A stretch of DNA of 64,000 nt from VFKI01 sp964647825 (lineage in GTDB: Bacteria; Pseudomonadota; Gammaproteobacteria; DSM-16500), in assembly GCA_964647825.1 (NCBI GenBank), contig CAZYJL010000002.1, positions 124,001 through 188,000 on the forward strand, written 5' to 3'. Both the position numbers and the translations under genes were made by a program. Below are positions 17,616 to 26,329 of this stretch, piece after piece. The notes under the pieces were generated by a model, which did not search any database, was not told where the DNA came from, and was given only the letters and a program-made list of their open reading frames with translations. Position 1 is the stretch's first letter, and each line of letters begins with the position of its first letter.

Positions 17616-18587
17616 ATGCAAAAAAAAATCGTCGTGCTAACCTCTGGGGGCGATGCGCCGGGTATGAATGCAGCTATTCGCGCCGTTGTCCGTACCGCTT
17701 GTAGCCACAATATCACCGTCTTTGGCAGCCGATCAGGTTACCTTGGACTCCTCGAAGAAGCACTTGCACCACTCGGCCCCGATAGCGTTGCTAACGTGAT
17801 TCAACACGGTGGCACGATCCTCAAAACAGCGCGTTGTCCGGCTTTTCATGAAAAAACTACGCGTGACCGCTGCCGTGCATTTCTTGCATCAAAAAACATT
17901 GATGGCTTAGTTGTCATTGGCGGCAATGGCACATTCCGGGGCGCTGCATTATTGGCACAAGAAGGCGGGCCCGCGGTCATTGGCATCCCGGGAACAATCG
18001 ATAACGATATCCCAGACACAGAGTACACCATCGGCTTTGACACAGCGCGTAATACCGCACTCCAAGCCATTGACCGTATCCGTGACACTGCATCGAGTCA
18101 TGATCGTAACTTTTTAGTAGAAGTCATGGGACGACAAACTGGCTTTTTAGCTGTCGATGTCGGCATTGCCGGCGGCGCAGAAGTGATTGTCACACCCGAA
18201 TTTGGACCAGCGACTGAAGACATTGCAAAGAAAATAGCGCACTATCGTCATCAACGAAAGAAAGAAAGTTCTATTATTGTGATTGCAGAAGCCGAAGTGC
18301 CTGGCAGAAGCATGGACATTGCAGAACAACTTGCAAAAATGACTGGCTCGCAGTACCGTGTCTGCATTCTTGGTCACACCCAACGCGGCGGCTCTCCGAC
18401 AACAATGGACCGACTCATTGCTTCACAAATGGGATACCTCGCCGTTGAAGGATTATTAAATGGCGCATCTGAAAAGATGACAGCCGTTCAGCAAGGAAAA
18501 ATCGTTCTTGTACCCTTCCCAAGCCATCACACACGTACATTTAACGATCAAAAATTACTCGAACTGAACAATGTACTCTGCATTTAA
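17616..18587 (+). CDS. pfkA: 6-phosphofructokinase
   Basis: Phosphorylates fructose 6-phosphate, the committed step of glycolysis. Motifs visible are TSGGDAPGMNAAIRAVVR, GIPGTIDNDI (catalytic Asp within PGTIDND, residues 125-131) and EVMGRQTGFLAVD. 323 residues matches PfkA. The nucleotide loop reads GGNGTF (102-107) where E. coli has GGDGS; the Gly after the third position argues for ATP rather than pyrophosphate use, but the Asn replaces the usual metal-contacting Asp. An MFS transporter follows 36 bp downstream and may be co-transcribed. Confidence 0.92.
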   Translation: MQKKIVVLTSGGDAPGMNAAIRAVVRTACSHNITVFGSRSGYLGLLEEALAPLGPDSVANVIQHGGTILKTARCPAFHEKTTRDRCRAFLASKNIDGLVVIGGNGTFRGAALLAQEGGPAVIGIPGTIDNDIPDTEYTIGFDTARNTALQAIDRIRDTASSHDRNFLVEVMGRQTGFLAVDVGIAGGAEVIVTPEFGPATEDIAKKIAHYRHQRKKESSIIVIAEAEVPGRSMDIAEQLAKMTGSQYRVCILGHTQRGGSPTTMDRLIASQMGYLAVEGLLNGASEKMTAVQQGKIVLVPFPSHHTRTFNDQKLLELNNVLCI

Positions 18588-18623
18588 TCATTTGTTAATT
18601 ATCAAAATAGGAAAAATCTATCC

Positions 18624-19940
18624 ATGACTACCGTTCGTCAAAATAGCCTATTGCGGCTCTTTCCCGCACGCCTTCTTTATCCATGGCTGGTTTGCCTGAC
18701 CGGCATGTTGTTCTACTGTTATAACTATTTTTTACGTGTTTCACCCAGTGTCATGCAACAAAGTCTAACCGATGCATTTCACTTAAGTGCTGCACAATTT
18801 GGCGCACTTGCCGGATTTTACTACTGGGCTTATACACCCATGCAACTGCCGGCTGGCATGATTTATGATAAGTTTGGCGCACGCATGGTTCTCACCGTTG
18901 CCTGTCTAATTGCCGTATTAGGCCTAGCCTTTTTTATTACAGCAAATAGTTATCCAATTGCTTGTCTTGGACGTTTGCTGATCGGCTTCGGTACGGCTTT
19001 TTCCTATATTGGTGTACTGAAACTCGCATCGTTGTGGTTACCGCCTAATCGCTTCGCCACCGTTGCTGGCATGACAACAGCCTTGGGTATGACATGTGCA
19101 GCCTTATCACAAAAATACTTAACACACATTGTCGACACATTTGGTTATAAAACTGCGTTACATTCTGCATTATTAGCTGGTGGTATGCTAAGTTTTATTA
19201 TTTTATTGCTTATCAAAAGCCGACCAAAAAACAATCCTCTAAATACAAACTCACCAAAAACATCTGACTCCATTTCAATGAAACAGTTACTACAAGCACT
19301 TAAAACAATCGCCAGCAAAAAACAATTATGGCTAATTGGTATCACGGGCTGTTTATTGTATTTGCCTGCGTCTGTTTTTCTCGATTTATGGGGTATCCCC
19401 TATCTAAAAACAGTCTATCATTTAACAGACTCAGCAGCCGTAACACTTTCCAGTGTCACATTCGCTGGCTGGATTATCTCTGGCCCAATTATTGGTGCGC
19501 TTTCTGACCGAATTAAATTACGCCGTTTACCATTAATTATCTTTGGCGGACTAGGCGGTTTACTACTTTGCATTATTTTTTATTATCCCGGCATTACCTA
19601 TAACACATTGCGCATTTTATTCTTTTTTGCAGGCTTTTGTTGTGGTGCACATCCTTTATGCTTTGCACTTGGACGCGAAAGTTCGCCTGAAAAAATCTCA
19701 GGCACTGCGATTGCGGCTACTAACATGTTAATTATGGCGGGTGGTGCTATTTTTCAGCCTATCGCAGGGCAATTATTAGATTGGCATGCAAAAAGCCATA
19801 ATACTTTAACGCATCCAATGATATATAATTCAGCTGACTATACGTTTGCGCTCAGCATTATCCCGATTGGTGTCTTGATAGGTATTGCCATTTCATTATT
19901 TATCAAAGAAACACACTGCAAAGTTGAGGAATTAAAATAA
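18624..19940 (+). CDS. MFS transporter
   Basis: 438 residues with about twelve hydrophobic segments. The MFS loop motif appears as GMIYDKFGARMVL between segments 2 and 3 and again as GALSDRIKLRRLPL in the second half. It begins SLLRLFPARLLYPWLVCLTG and belongs to the group often annotated as hexuronate/glycerol-3-phosphate-type transporters, but the substrate is not readable. Position directly after pfkA suggests a carbon source. Confidence 0.85.
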   Translation: MTTVRQNSLLRLFPARLLYPWLVCLTGMLFYCYNYFLRVSPSVMQQSLTDAFHLSAAQFGALAGFYYWAYTPMQLPAGMIYDKFGARMVLTVACLIAVLGLAFFITANSYPIACLGRLLIGFGTAFSYIGVLKLASLWLPPNRFATVAGMTTALGMTCAALSQKYLTHIVDTFGYKTALHSALLAGGMLSFIILLLIKSRPKNNPLNTNSPKTSDSISMKQLLQALKTIASKKQLWLIGITGCLLYLPASVFLDLWGIPYLKTVYHLTDSAAVTLSSVTFAGWIISGPIIGALSDRIKLRRLPLIIFGGLGGLLLCIIFYYPGITYNTLRILFFFAGFCCGAHPLCFALGRESSPEKISGTAIAATNMLIMAGGAIFQPIAGQLLDWHAKSHNTLTHPMIYNSADYTFALSIIPIGVLIGIAISLFIKETHCKVEELK

Positions 19941-20030
19941 GCAAAAGTTAGATAAAAAAACAAAAAAATCAAATAAAAAAATGAAAACTAAAGATAGCGA
20001 GAGACTATAAAAACGCTTATATTACTTTGC

Positions 20031-20084
20031 ACAATCACCATAGACTAAAATATAGAATAAAACCTATTCATCTTTGGTGATTGT
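20031..20084 (+). terminator. Long-loop stem after the MFS gene
   Basis: ACAATCACCA (20031-20040) pairs perfectly with TGGTGATTGT (20075-20084) across a 34-base AT-rich loop. It lies between the MFS stop and the 20122 gene. It could terminate the pfkA-MFS transcript or form a leader structure for the next gene; the T-run after it is weak. Confidence 0.4.
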
Positions 20085-20121
20085 TTAGTAATTAATATTT
20101 TATTATCAGGAGGATAGTTAA

Positions 20122-20517
20122 ATGCGTTTTAAAAAAAATCTCATTATTAGTATCGGAACATTACTCACTACAATCACCGCATCCGCTTTTGCAGTTCCAA
20201 ATTTATACGTTATTAACAATACCAATCAGTATTCATCCGTACTGATTACATCTGGTACCAAACCAATTTGCTCACCGACAACAACACCACCTGGCGGCAC
20301 TACCACTGTTGGCAGGATTGCAGTACGTGTTGCGTGCTCCTTTAAAGCAATATGCACAGCAGAACTTTATACCTCAAATAATTGTACAGATAAAAATATT
20401 GCTAACATTACCATTGATACCAATACGTTAACTATTTCTAACTTAATATTACACTATCCTGATCAATACCAAGTAACAGCCTCTGGCACAACAGTAAGCA
20501 TTAATCAAATTAGATAA
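20122..20517 (+). CDS. Small secreted protein of unknown function
   Basis: 131 residues with a clear signal peptide (MRFKKNLIISIGTLLTTITASAFA, cleavage before VPNLYV). The mature part is Thr/Asn-rich, predicted beta, with four Cys residues (ICSP, VACS, ICTA, NCTD) that could form two disulfides. The start is an ATG with GGAGG nine bases upstream. It is a monocistronic gene ending at a bidirectional terminator. No family recognised. Confidence 0.7.
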   Translation: MRFKKNLIISIGTLLTTITASAFAVPNLYVINNTNQYSSVLITSGTKPICSPTTTPPGGTTTVGRIAVRVACSFKAICTAELYTSNNCTDKNIANITIDTNTLTISNLILHYPDQYQVTASGTTVSINQIR

Positions 20518-20544
20518 GTTAAGAAAATAAAATAGAAAAATTAA

Positions 20545-20580
20545 AAAGCGCTGACAGTTTACCTATCAGCGCTTTATTAT
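20545..20580. terminator. Bidirectional terminator between convergent genes
   Basis: AAAGCGCTGA (20545-20554) pairs with TCAGCGCTTT (20566-20575), with T/A-rich sequence on both sides, between the + strand secreted-protein gene and the - strand fadL gene. Confidence 0.8.
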
Positions 20581-20593
20581 TTATCTACATTTG

Positions 20594-21943
20594 TTACACA
20601 ATATCCCACTTCATTTGAAAACCAAATACATCTGCTTCTGAAGAGACTTTACCATCCAGTGTCGTCGTTTGCGCCCCAACAGATTGAGTTAAATTATGAA
20701 TCCCTGCGTTTTGCACAAAGAAATGCGTCCAACCCACATCAAATCCTAACGTTTTTGATAACTGATAATGTGTGCCCAGTGCAACTGCAATCCGGTTACT
20801 GTCAGGTAACTGTAAATTACGCTCTGCATTTCTGGAAGGCGTTTGATCATAACCTAATCCCGCTCGTAACATGACAGCTTCATTCACATGATAATTTGTG
20901 CCAACAGAAAAATTCCATGTATTACGATAATTTTCCAACACATTGACATTAATATTATTTGAAGGCGCCAGATCTGCTGTTTCATCAGTTACAATCCCTG
21001 CTGTATTTTGTAAGTTTAATTCATTTAGCACGCTCCATTGTGTGTAAATAACCGTCCCCATCCAATCCCATGTTGGATTGACTGTATGAAAAAAACTTAG
21101 TGTTGTGGTTGCTGGAAAAGTGGTATTTGCTTTTAAATCACGCGATTCTTGCAAACCACCATAAGTACCATTTGCTAATTGTCCTTCGAATTTACTCGTA
21201 CCACGTAAATGTTGTGAAATTTTTGAGTGATAGCTTATGCCTAATCGCGTCATTTCTGAAAATTGATACAATGCACCCAGATGATACCCATAGCCCCAGC
21301 TATTACCAACATTTGTGCTTGTTGTATCATTATTTACATTGAGCTGTTCTTTATAAACGGGCACACCAGCAACCAAATCGAATTCTCCACGCGCATGCTC
21401 TGCATCGAAACCCGCACCCACCGAAAGATGATTATTAATTGCAAAACCCAAAGAAGGTGAGACATCAATCACAGTTAACGATGTTCTCGTTGAGGCGTAT
21501 TGCGCATACGTTTTTTTGTCATAATTCGTTTCTAGTCCAAAAGGTGAAACCACACTAAACCCAAAGACTAAATTTTCAGCCAGTGGTGCTGCATAATGCA
21601 GTCCAGGCACTACATTAAAATGCCCACCTTGCGCCACAGTTGATTGCGGGCCTGACGCAATGCCTGAGGTATTCACATAAACCGAACCGCGATACACAAA
21701 ATTCGTCATCACTGGATCAATTGAGCCCACTATTTGCTGATTATGAATACGTACTAATCCTGCAGGGTTATAAAATGATGTGCTCGCATCTGCTGCTTCT
21801 GCTGCACGGCCCGCGTGATAATTCCCGACGGTTGCACCATCTTGTTCCCATAATTGAAAACCTGCTGCATTCACCATCTGACTACTCATTATCAAACCTG
21901 AACTTGACAATAATATTAAAATTTTTTTCGCATGACTCCGCAT
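20594..21943 (-). CDS. fadL: FadL-family outer-membrane fatty-acid transporter
   Basis: 449 residues from the ATG at 21943, chosen because GGAGG sits five bases upstream; an earlier in-frame TTG overlaps that site. A signal peptide ends near SSQMVNA, and the mature protein opens AGFQLWEQDGATVGNYHAGRAAEAADASTSFYNPAG, the FadL N-terminal plug signature with its NPAG motif. The rest is beta-barrel-like with alternating aromatic strands. It should bring long-chain fatty acids across the outer membrane, feeding the fad genes 1-12 kb away. Confidence 0.9.
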   Translation of the reverse strand: MRSHAKKILILLSSSGLIMSSQMVNAAGFQLWEQDGATVGNYHAGRAAEAADASTSFYNPAGLVRIHNQQIVGSIDPVMTNFVYRGSVYVNTSGIASGPQSTVAQGGHFNVVPGLHYAAPLAENLVFGFSVVSPFGLETNYDKKTYAQYASTRTSLTVIDVSPSLGFAINNHLSVGAGFDAEHARGEFDLVAGVPVYKEQLNVNNDTTSTNVGNSWGYGYHLGALYQFSEMTRLGISYHSKISQHLRGTSKFEGQLANGTYGGLQESRDLKANTTFPATTTLSFFHTVNPTWDWMGTVIYTQWSVLNELNLQNTAGIVTDETADLAPSNNINVNVLENYRNTWNFSVGTNYHVNEAVMLRAGLGYDQTPSRNAERNLQLPDSNRIAVALGTHYQLSKTLGFDVGWTHFFVQNAGIHNLTQSVGAQTTTLDGKVSSEADVFGFQMKWDIV

Positions 21944-22128
21944 CGATTCCTCCAACAGATCAACAAAATATTTATTTTTTCAACCTATAAATAAAAAAAA
22001 ACAGCTATCTAAAAAATAGTGAAAAAATCAAATTTCGGCTAGAATACCGGATTAAAATAACAACACAAGCAAATTTCTTTTTATTCAAAAATTCATAGAT
22101 TTTTTTACTCAAAATTAAGGAACACACC

Positions 22129-22686
22129 ATGACGATGACGCCTTCAACTATGTTACCACTGGGGACGATTGCCCCTGATTTTGCACTACCTGATACAGTG
22201 AGTGGAAAAATTTATTCACTGAATAAAAATAAAAGTGATATCGCAACCGTCATTATGTTTCTTTGCAACCATTGCCCTTTTGTAAAACATATTCAAACGA
22301 AACTTGCAGAAATTGCAAAAATCTATCAACAGAAAAATATCCAATTTATTGCTATCAGCGCCAATGATGTCATAGATTATCCTGCAGACAGCCCAGAAAA
22401 CATGAAAAAAGAAGCATTAGAACATCACTATACTTTTCCTTATTTATATGATGAAACACAAGCGATTGCAAAAGCTTATCAAGCAGCTTGCACACCAGAT
22501 TTTTATATCTTCGATAAAACATTAGCATGTGTTTATCGCGGAAGATTTGATGATGCAACACCTGGAAATACGAATCCTGTCACGGGTAAAGATTTAACAA
22601 CTGCACTGGATGCTATTCTTGCTGGAAAGCCGATTTCTACAACACAACATCCTTCCGTTGGTTGTAATATTAAGTGGAAAAAATAA
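22129..22686 (+). CDS. Thioredoxin-fold (AhpC/TSA-like) protein
   Basis: 185 residues. The opening LGTIAPDFALPDTVSGKIYSL is the peroxiredoxin/redoxin start, and FLCNHCPFVKHIQTKLAEIAK holds a CNHC site of the redoxin group in which the active-site sequence is xNHCPF. Later parts (IQFIAISANDV, YLYDETQAIAKAY, CTPDFYIFD) match this family. No signal peptide is seen, so it should act in the cytoplasm as a thiol reductase or peroxidase; the exact reaction is unknown. AAGGA lies seven bases before the ATG. Confidence 0.82.
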   Translation: MTMTPSTMLPLGTIAPDFALPDTVSGKIYSLNKNKSDIATVIMFLCNHCPFVKHIQTKLAEIAKIYQQKNIQFIAISANDVIDYPADSPENMKKEALEHHYTFPYLYDETQAIAKAYQAACTPDFYIFDKTLACVYRGRFDDATPGNTNPVTGKDLTTALDAILAGKPISTTQHPSVGCNIKWKK

Positions 22687-22781
22687 TGAATTTATTTTAT
22701 AAATAATTTTGTCATATTGCGCTTCATTTGCTGTACCTATCATCTTTTATATTTACCAAAAATGTCGTCTTTGTCAGCATT

Positions 22782-22899
22782 CTGGATCCCGTGGACAAGC
22801 CACGGGATGACAGGACTTAAGATCGTAGACTATTTGGTTGCTTTATCATGCCGCTGCTTCAACTTGTCTGTCATACCGCGCTTGATGCGCGGTATCCAG
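22782..22899. repeat. Pair of GGATCCCG/GGTATCCAG-type hairpin repeats
   Basis: Two perfect 9-bp stems in the 239-bp gap before fadJ: ATCCCGTGG/CCACGGGAT (22786-22808) and ATACCGCGC/GCGCGGTAT (22873-22895), each flanked by CTGG and GACAG/GTC. The same hairpin type occurs within the family B elements at 45690, 59930 and 63895. They may help termination between the convergent 22686 and 22926 gene ends. Confidence 0.65.
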
Positions 22900-22925
22900 T
22901 TCTTTGTCAGTAAACTCATAACAGA

Positions 22926-24977
22926 TCAAGCTTCTGTTTGAATCTCCCAACTTTTCAATGATGCTTTCACGCCACCTCTTTGTTGCTGTTGCAGAACAAA
23001 CTGCTGGAATAATTCAACCACACCTTTCGTCTGTGCGTAATGAATCGGGCCACCTCGAAACGGTGCAAATCCAGTACCTAAAATCATTCCAGCATCTAAT
23101 AAATCTGCATCTGCTACAACACCTTCACGCAAACAGGAAAAAGATTCATCTAACATACGCAGCACTAAACGATCACTGATCTCCTCCCCTGTCGGAATCG
23201 ATGCAGTTGTGGTTGTTTCTTTGGAAACAATACGTTTGCCATTTTTATAACGATAAAAACCTGCGCCAGTTTTGCGCCCTTTTTTTCCCTTCTCGACTAA
23301 ATCAATTAATCTTTGTGGCACAGCAGTCGCGAAATACTGACTCAAATAACGCGCAACAGACAAACACACATCTAACCCGACAGTATCCGCTAAGGTGATA
23401 GGCCCCATCGGCATCCCGAAATCAGTCATGGCTTTATCAATTTTTTCTGCAGGAATGCCTTCATCTAACATAATCACGGCTTCTAGCAAATAAGGCATTA
23501 AAATACGATTCACTAAAAAACCCGGACTACTTTTCACAGGCAATGGTAAACGATCAATCCCACGTACAAAAGCAATCGCACGCTCAAATACCATTTGATT
23601 CGTTTTTTCACCCCGTACAATTTCAACTAATTGCATTTTGGCGACAGGATTAAAGTAATGAATTCCCACTAAACGATCAGGACGCTTCATCACCGCATTA
23701 ATATCATCTAATAAAATACTTGATGTATTCGTCGCTAAAATTGCATCTGGTTTCGCGCGTGCTTCCAACTCTTTAAATAAATTTTGCTTAACTGTTAAAT
23801 CTTCAAAAACGGCTTCAATAATGACATCCGCTTGCGCAATGCCATTTCCGTGAATATCTGGGATTAAACGATCAATTGCTTGCTGTACCAACGCAGAATC
23901 TTTCAATTTTTCTTCAAACAATTTCACTGATCGCTTCATTGTTGGCGCTATATATTCAGCACTACGATCTTGTAATGTCACGCGCAAACCACGCAATGCA
24001 CACCACGCAGCGATATCCCCACCCATTGTGCCAGCACCGACAACATGGACATGCCGCGGTTTAAATTTGACATTTTTTGCCTGACTTTTTAAACGCTCTT
24101 GCAAATGAAAAATACGAACTAAATTCTCACTGGTTTCACTAAAGAATAATTTACCACACGTTTTTGCTTCGCGATCATAAGCTTCATCACTTCGTATCCC
24201 AACACGTTCCCAATTATCTAATACATCATAGGGCGCCGGATAATGTTGCTGCGCTATTTTCGCGCGCATTTTTCTACGCATCATACCTGCCAATAATACT
24301 CGAGCAGGTTTTGTTTCAAGTAAATTTTGTATCCATGTTGTTTTACGCTGTGGTGGTTTATTTTGAATATAATACTTTGCTGCTTTCACTAAATGCCGAC
24401 GCGGCACAGCAACATCTGCTATACCTACTTTTTCTGCCGCTTTGCCTGATAATAAACGTCCTGTCAAAATCAAATCCAAGCCTGTTGTCACACCCGTTAA
24501 ACGTGGTAACCGTACACAACCACCCCAACCCGGATGAATACCTAGCTTCACTTCGGGCAAACCTAAACGTGTTTTCGCACTTTCTTCTACAACACGGTAA
24601 TGACAACCCAATGCCACTTCCAACCCACCGCCTAAACAAAAACCATCAATCATGGCAACGGAAGGAATTTTTAACGATTCCATTCGTGCAATAATATGTT
24701 GCCCACGTTTTAATAATTCAATCGCTTCCTCGATATCATGAAATTTTCCAAACTGAGCAATATCTGCGCCGGCAATAAAGCCTGATGATTTCCCTGATGC
24801 TAAAATAAAGCCTAGGCATTTCGGCATTTTAGCGATCTCATCAATGACACAAGACAGCTCTTCCATCACTTCACGATCTAACGTATTGACAGATGCACCT
24901 TGTTTGTCAAAATAGACCCACAAAATCTGATCGCTATCTGTTTCTAACCGAAAATGTTTATATGCGTTTTGAGTCAT
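22926..24977 (-). CDS. fadJ: Bifunctional enoyl-CoA hydratase / 3-hydroxyacyl-CoA dehydrogenase (FadJ-like)
   Basis: 683 residues from the ATG at 24977 (MTQNAYKHF...), five bases after the thiolase stop; the longer ORF would overlap that gene. Residues about 1-200 are the crotonase domain (SGFIAGADIAQF, IDGFCLGGGLEVALGCHYRV with the catalytic Glu). The second half is the dehydrogenase: NAD-binding VHVVGAGTMGGDIAAWCA and GIHYFNPVAKMQLVEIVRG. It performs hydration and oxidation in each turn of fatty-acid beta-oxidation. Pairing with a thiolase of about 440 residues resembles E. coli fadI-fadJ, here in the same order. Confidence 0.93.
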   Translation of the reverse strand: MTQNAYKHFRLETDSDQILWVYFDKQGASVNTLDREVMEELSCVIDEIAKMPKCLGFILASGKSSGFIAGADIAQFGKFHDIEEAIELLKRGQHIIARMESLKIPSVAMIDGFCLGGGLEVALGCHYRVVEESAKTRLGLPEVKLGIHPGWGGCVRLPRLTGVTTGLDLILTGRLLSGKAAEKVGIADVAVPRRHLVKAAKYYIQNKPPQRKTTWIQNLLETKPARVLLAGMMRRKMRAKIAQQHYPAPYDVLDNWERVGIRSDEAYDREAKTCGKLFFSETSENLVRIFHLQERLKSQAKNVKFKPRHVHVVGAGTMGGDIAAWCALRGLRVTLQDRSAEYIAPTMKRSVKLFEEKLKDSALVQQAIDRLIPDIHGNGIAQADVIIEAVFEDLTVKQNLFKELEARAKPDAILATNTSSILLDDINAVMKRPDRLVGIHYFNPVAKMQLVEIVRGEKTNQMVFERAIAFVRGIDRLPLPVKSSPGFLVNRILMPYLLEAVIMLDEGIPAEKIDKAMTDFGMPMGPITLADTVGLDVCLSVARYLSQYFATAVPQRLIDLVEKGKKGRKTGAGFYRYKNGKRIVSKETTTTASIPTGEEISDRLVLRMLDESFSCLREGVVADADLLDAGMILGTGFAPFRGGPIHYAQTKGVVELFQQFVLQQQQRGGVKASLKSWEIQTEA

Positions 24978-24982
24978 CCTAA

Positions 24983-26329
24983 TTACACCCCCGTTCCTGA
25001 AACATTTTCTATGAGCATCGCTCCACCTTGCCCACCACCAATACAAATTGTTGCAATACCTTGTTTTGCTTTTTCTCGATGAAGAATATGCACCATTTGT
25101 AACGCAATACGCGCACCGCTTGCCCCAACCGGATGGCCAAGCGCAATGGCACCACCATCGATATTTAATCGCGCACGATCAATCGTGCCCAATGCGTCTG
25201 ACAACCCTAAAAATTCTTTACAATACGCTTTATTTTCAAATGCAGCTAAGCAACCTAATACTTGCGCCGCAAATGCTTCGTTAATTTCCCAAAAATCAAT
25301 ATCACTTAATCCAAGCGCGTATTTATTGAGTAATTTTGCCGAAGCATAAACCGGACCTAATCCCATTTCTGCTGGATCTAACCCTGCCCACTCAATATCC
25401 ACAATCTTTGCTAAAACCGGTAAATGATAGCGTTTTACGGCTTCTTCACTCGCTAATAATAATAATGCTGCACCATCTGTCACTTGCGAACTATTCCCTG
25501 CAGTTACACTACCAAATTTTTTATCAAAAAATGGCTTTAACGTTGCTAACTTCTCAATAGAGGAATCACGACGAATACCATCATCCGCAACAGCAAATTC
25601 GCCTTTTCTACCAAAAGCTGGCGTGATACTTGAGAAATGATGATTTTCTGTGGCACTCGCTGCACGTTGATGACTTTCAAATGCAAATGTATCCATTGCT
25701 TCGCGCGTCACACCAAAACGATGTGCAACAATTTCTGCTGTTTGTCCCATATTGAGATTCACTGTGTGATCGGTCAATCCACGCAATAATGCCACCACAG
25801 GTTTTAAAAAACTTGGTCGAAATAACGCTAATTGCTGCAATTTCCCGCCCACACTTTTCGCTGCAGCAAGACCCGCAAGCCAGTTTACCATGTGTATGTT
25901 CAATAAGAGCGGTGAACGACTCATGGCTTCCGTTCCACCAGCAAGGACTAACTCCTGACGGCCACTAGCAATATTCCGAAATGCACTATCTAACGCCTGC
26001 ATCCCTGAAGCGCAATTACGTTGTACAGTAAAGCCCGGAACCGATTTGCCACATCCTAAACGCAGTGCAACAACGCGTGCCACATTTGCTTCATCCGCTC
26101 CCGGCATCATGCAGCCTAATACCACTTCATCTAAGGCATCGGGTGCAAAGGGTTGCCGACCCAATAACTCTCGCCCTGCTGCAACAGCTAAATCACTCGC
26201 CGAAAGAGGTCCCGGCTTACCACGTGCCTTCAAAAAAGGTGTCCGCGCACCATCAACAATATACACAGCGCGATTCGCATTTTGCGACGGTAACGCATTC
26301 AAACTGTTTGTTTCTCCATTTTTTTCCAT
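24983..26329 (-). CDS. fadI: Acetyl-CoA C-acyltransferase (thiolase, FadI-like)
   Basis: 448 residues. Catalytic features are QRNCASGMQALDSAF (acyl-carrying Cys), NEAFAAQ, GGAIALGHPVGASGARI (His) and ICIGGGQGGAML (second Cys). It cleaves 3-ketoacyl-CoA to acetyl-CoA, the last step of beta-oxidation. Its first 31 bases overlap the end of the upstream acyl-CoA dehydrogenase and it is followed within five bases by the FadJ-like gene, so the three are one operon. The length fits FadI better than FadA (about 390). A GGGG stretch precedes the ATG. Confidence 0.9.
   Translation of the reverse strand: MEKNGETNSLNALPSQNANRAVYIVDGARTPFLKARGKPGPLSASDLAVAAGRELLGRQPFAPDALDEVVLGCMMPGADEANVARVVALRLGCGKSVPGFTVQRNCASGMQALDSAFRNIASGRQELVLAGGTEAMSRSPLLLNIHMVNWLAGLAAAKSVGGKLQQLALFRPSFLKPVVALLRGLTDHTVNLNMGQTAEIVAHRFGVTREAMDTFAFESHQRAASATENHHFSSITPAFGRKGEFAVADDGIRRDSSIEKLATLKPFFDKKFGSVTAGNSSQVTDGAALLLLASEEAVKRYHLPVLAKIVDIEWAGLDPAEMGLGPVYASAKLLNKYALGLSDIDFWEINEAFAAQVLGCLAAFENKAYCKEFLGLSDALGTIDRARLNIDGGAIALGHPVGASGARIALQMVHILHREKAKQGIATICIGGGQGGAMLIENVSGTGV

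Noticed and set aside
24164..24694. 176-codon + strand ORF inside the fadJ-like gene
   Set aside because: Antisense to a clear enzyme frame, with composition expected from the complement of that frame.
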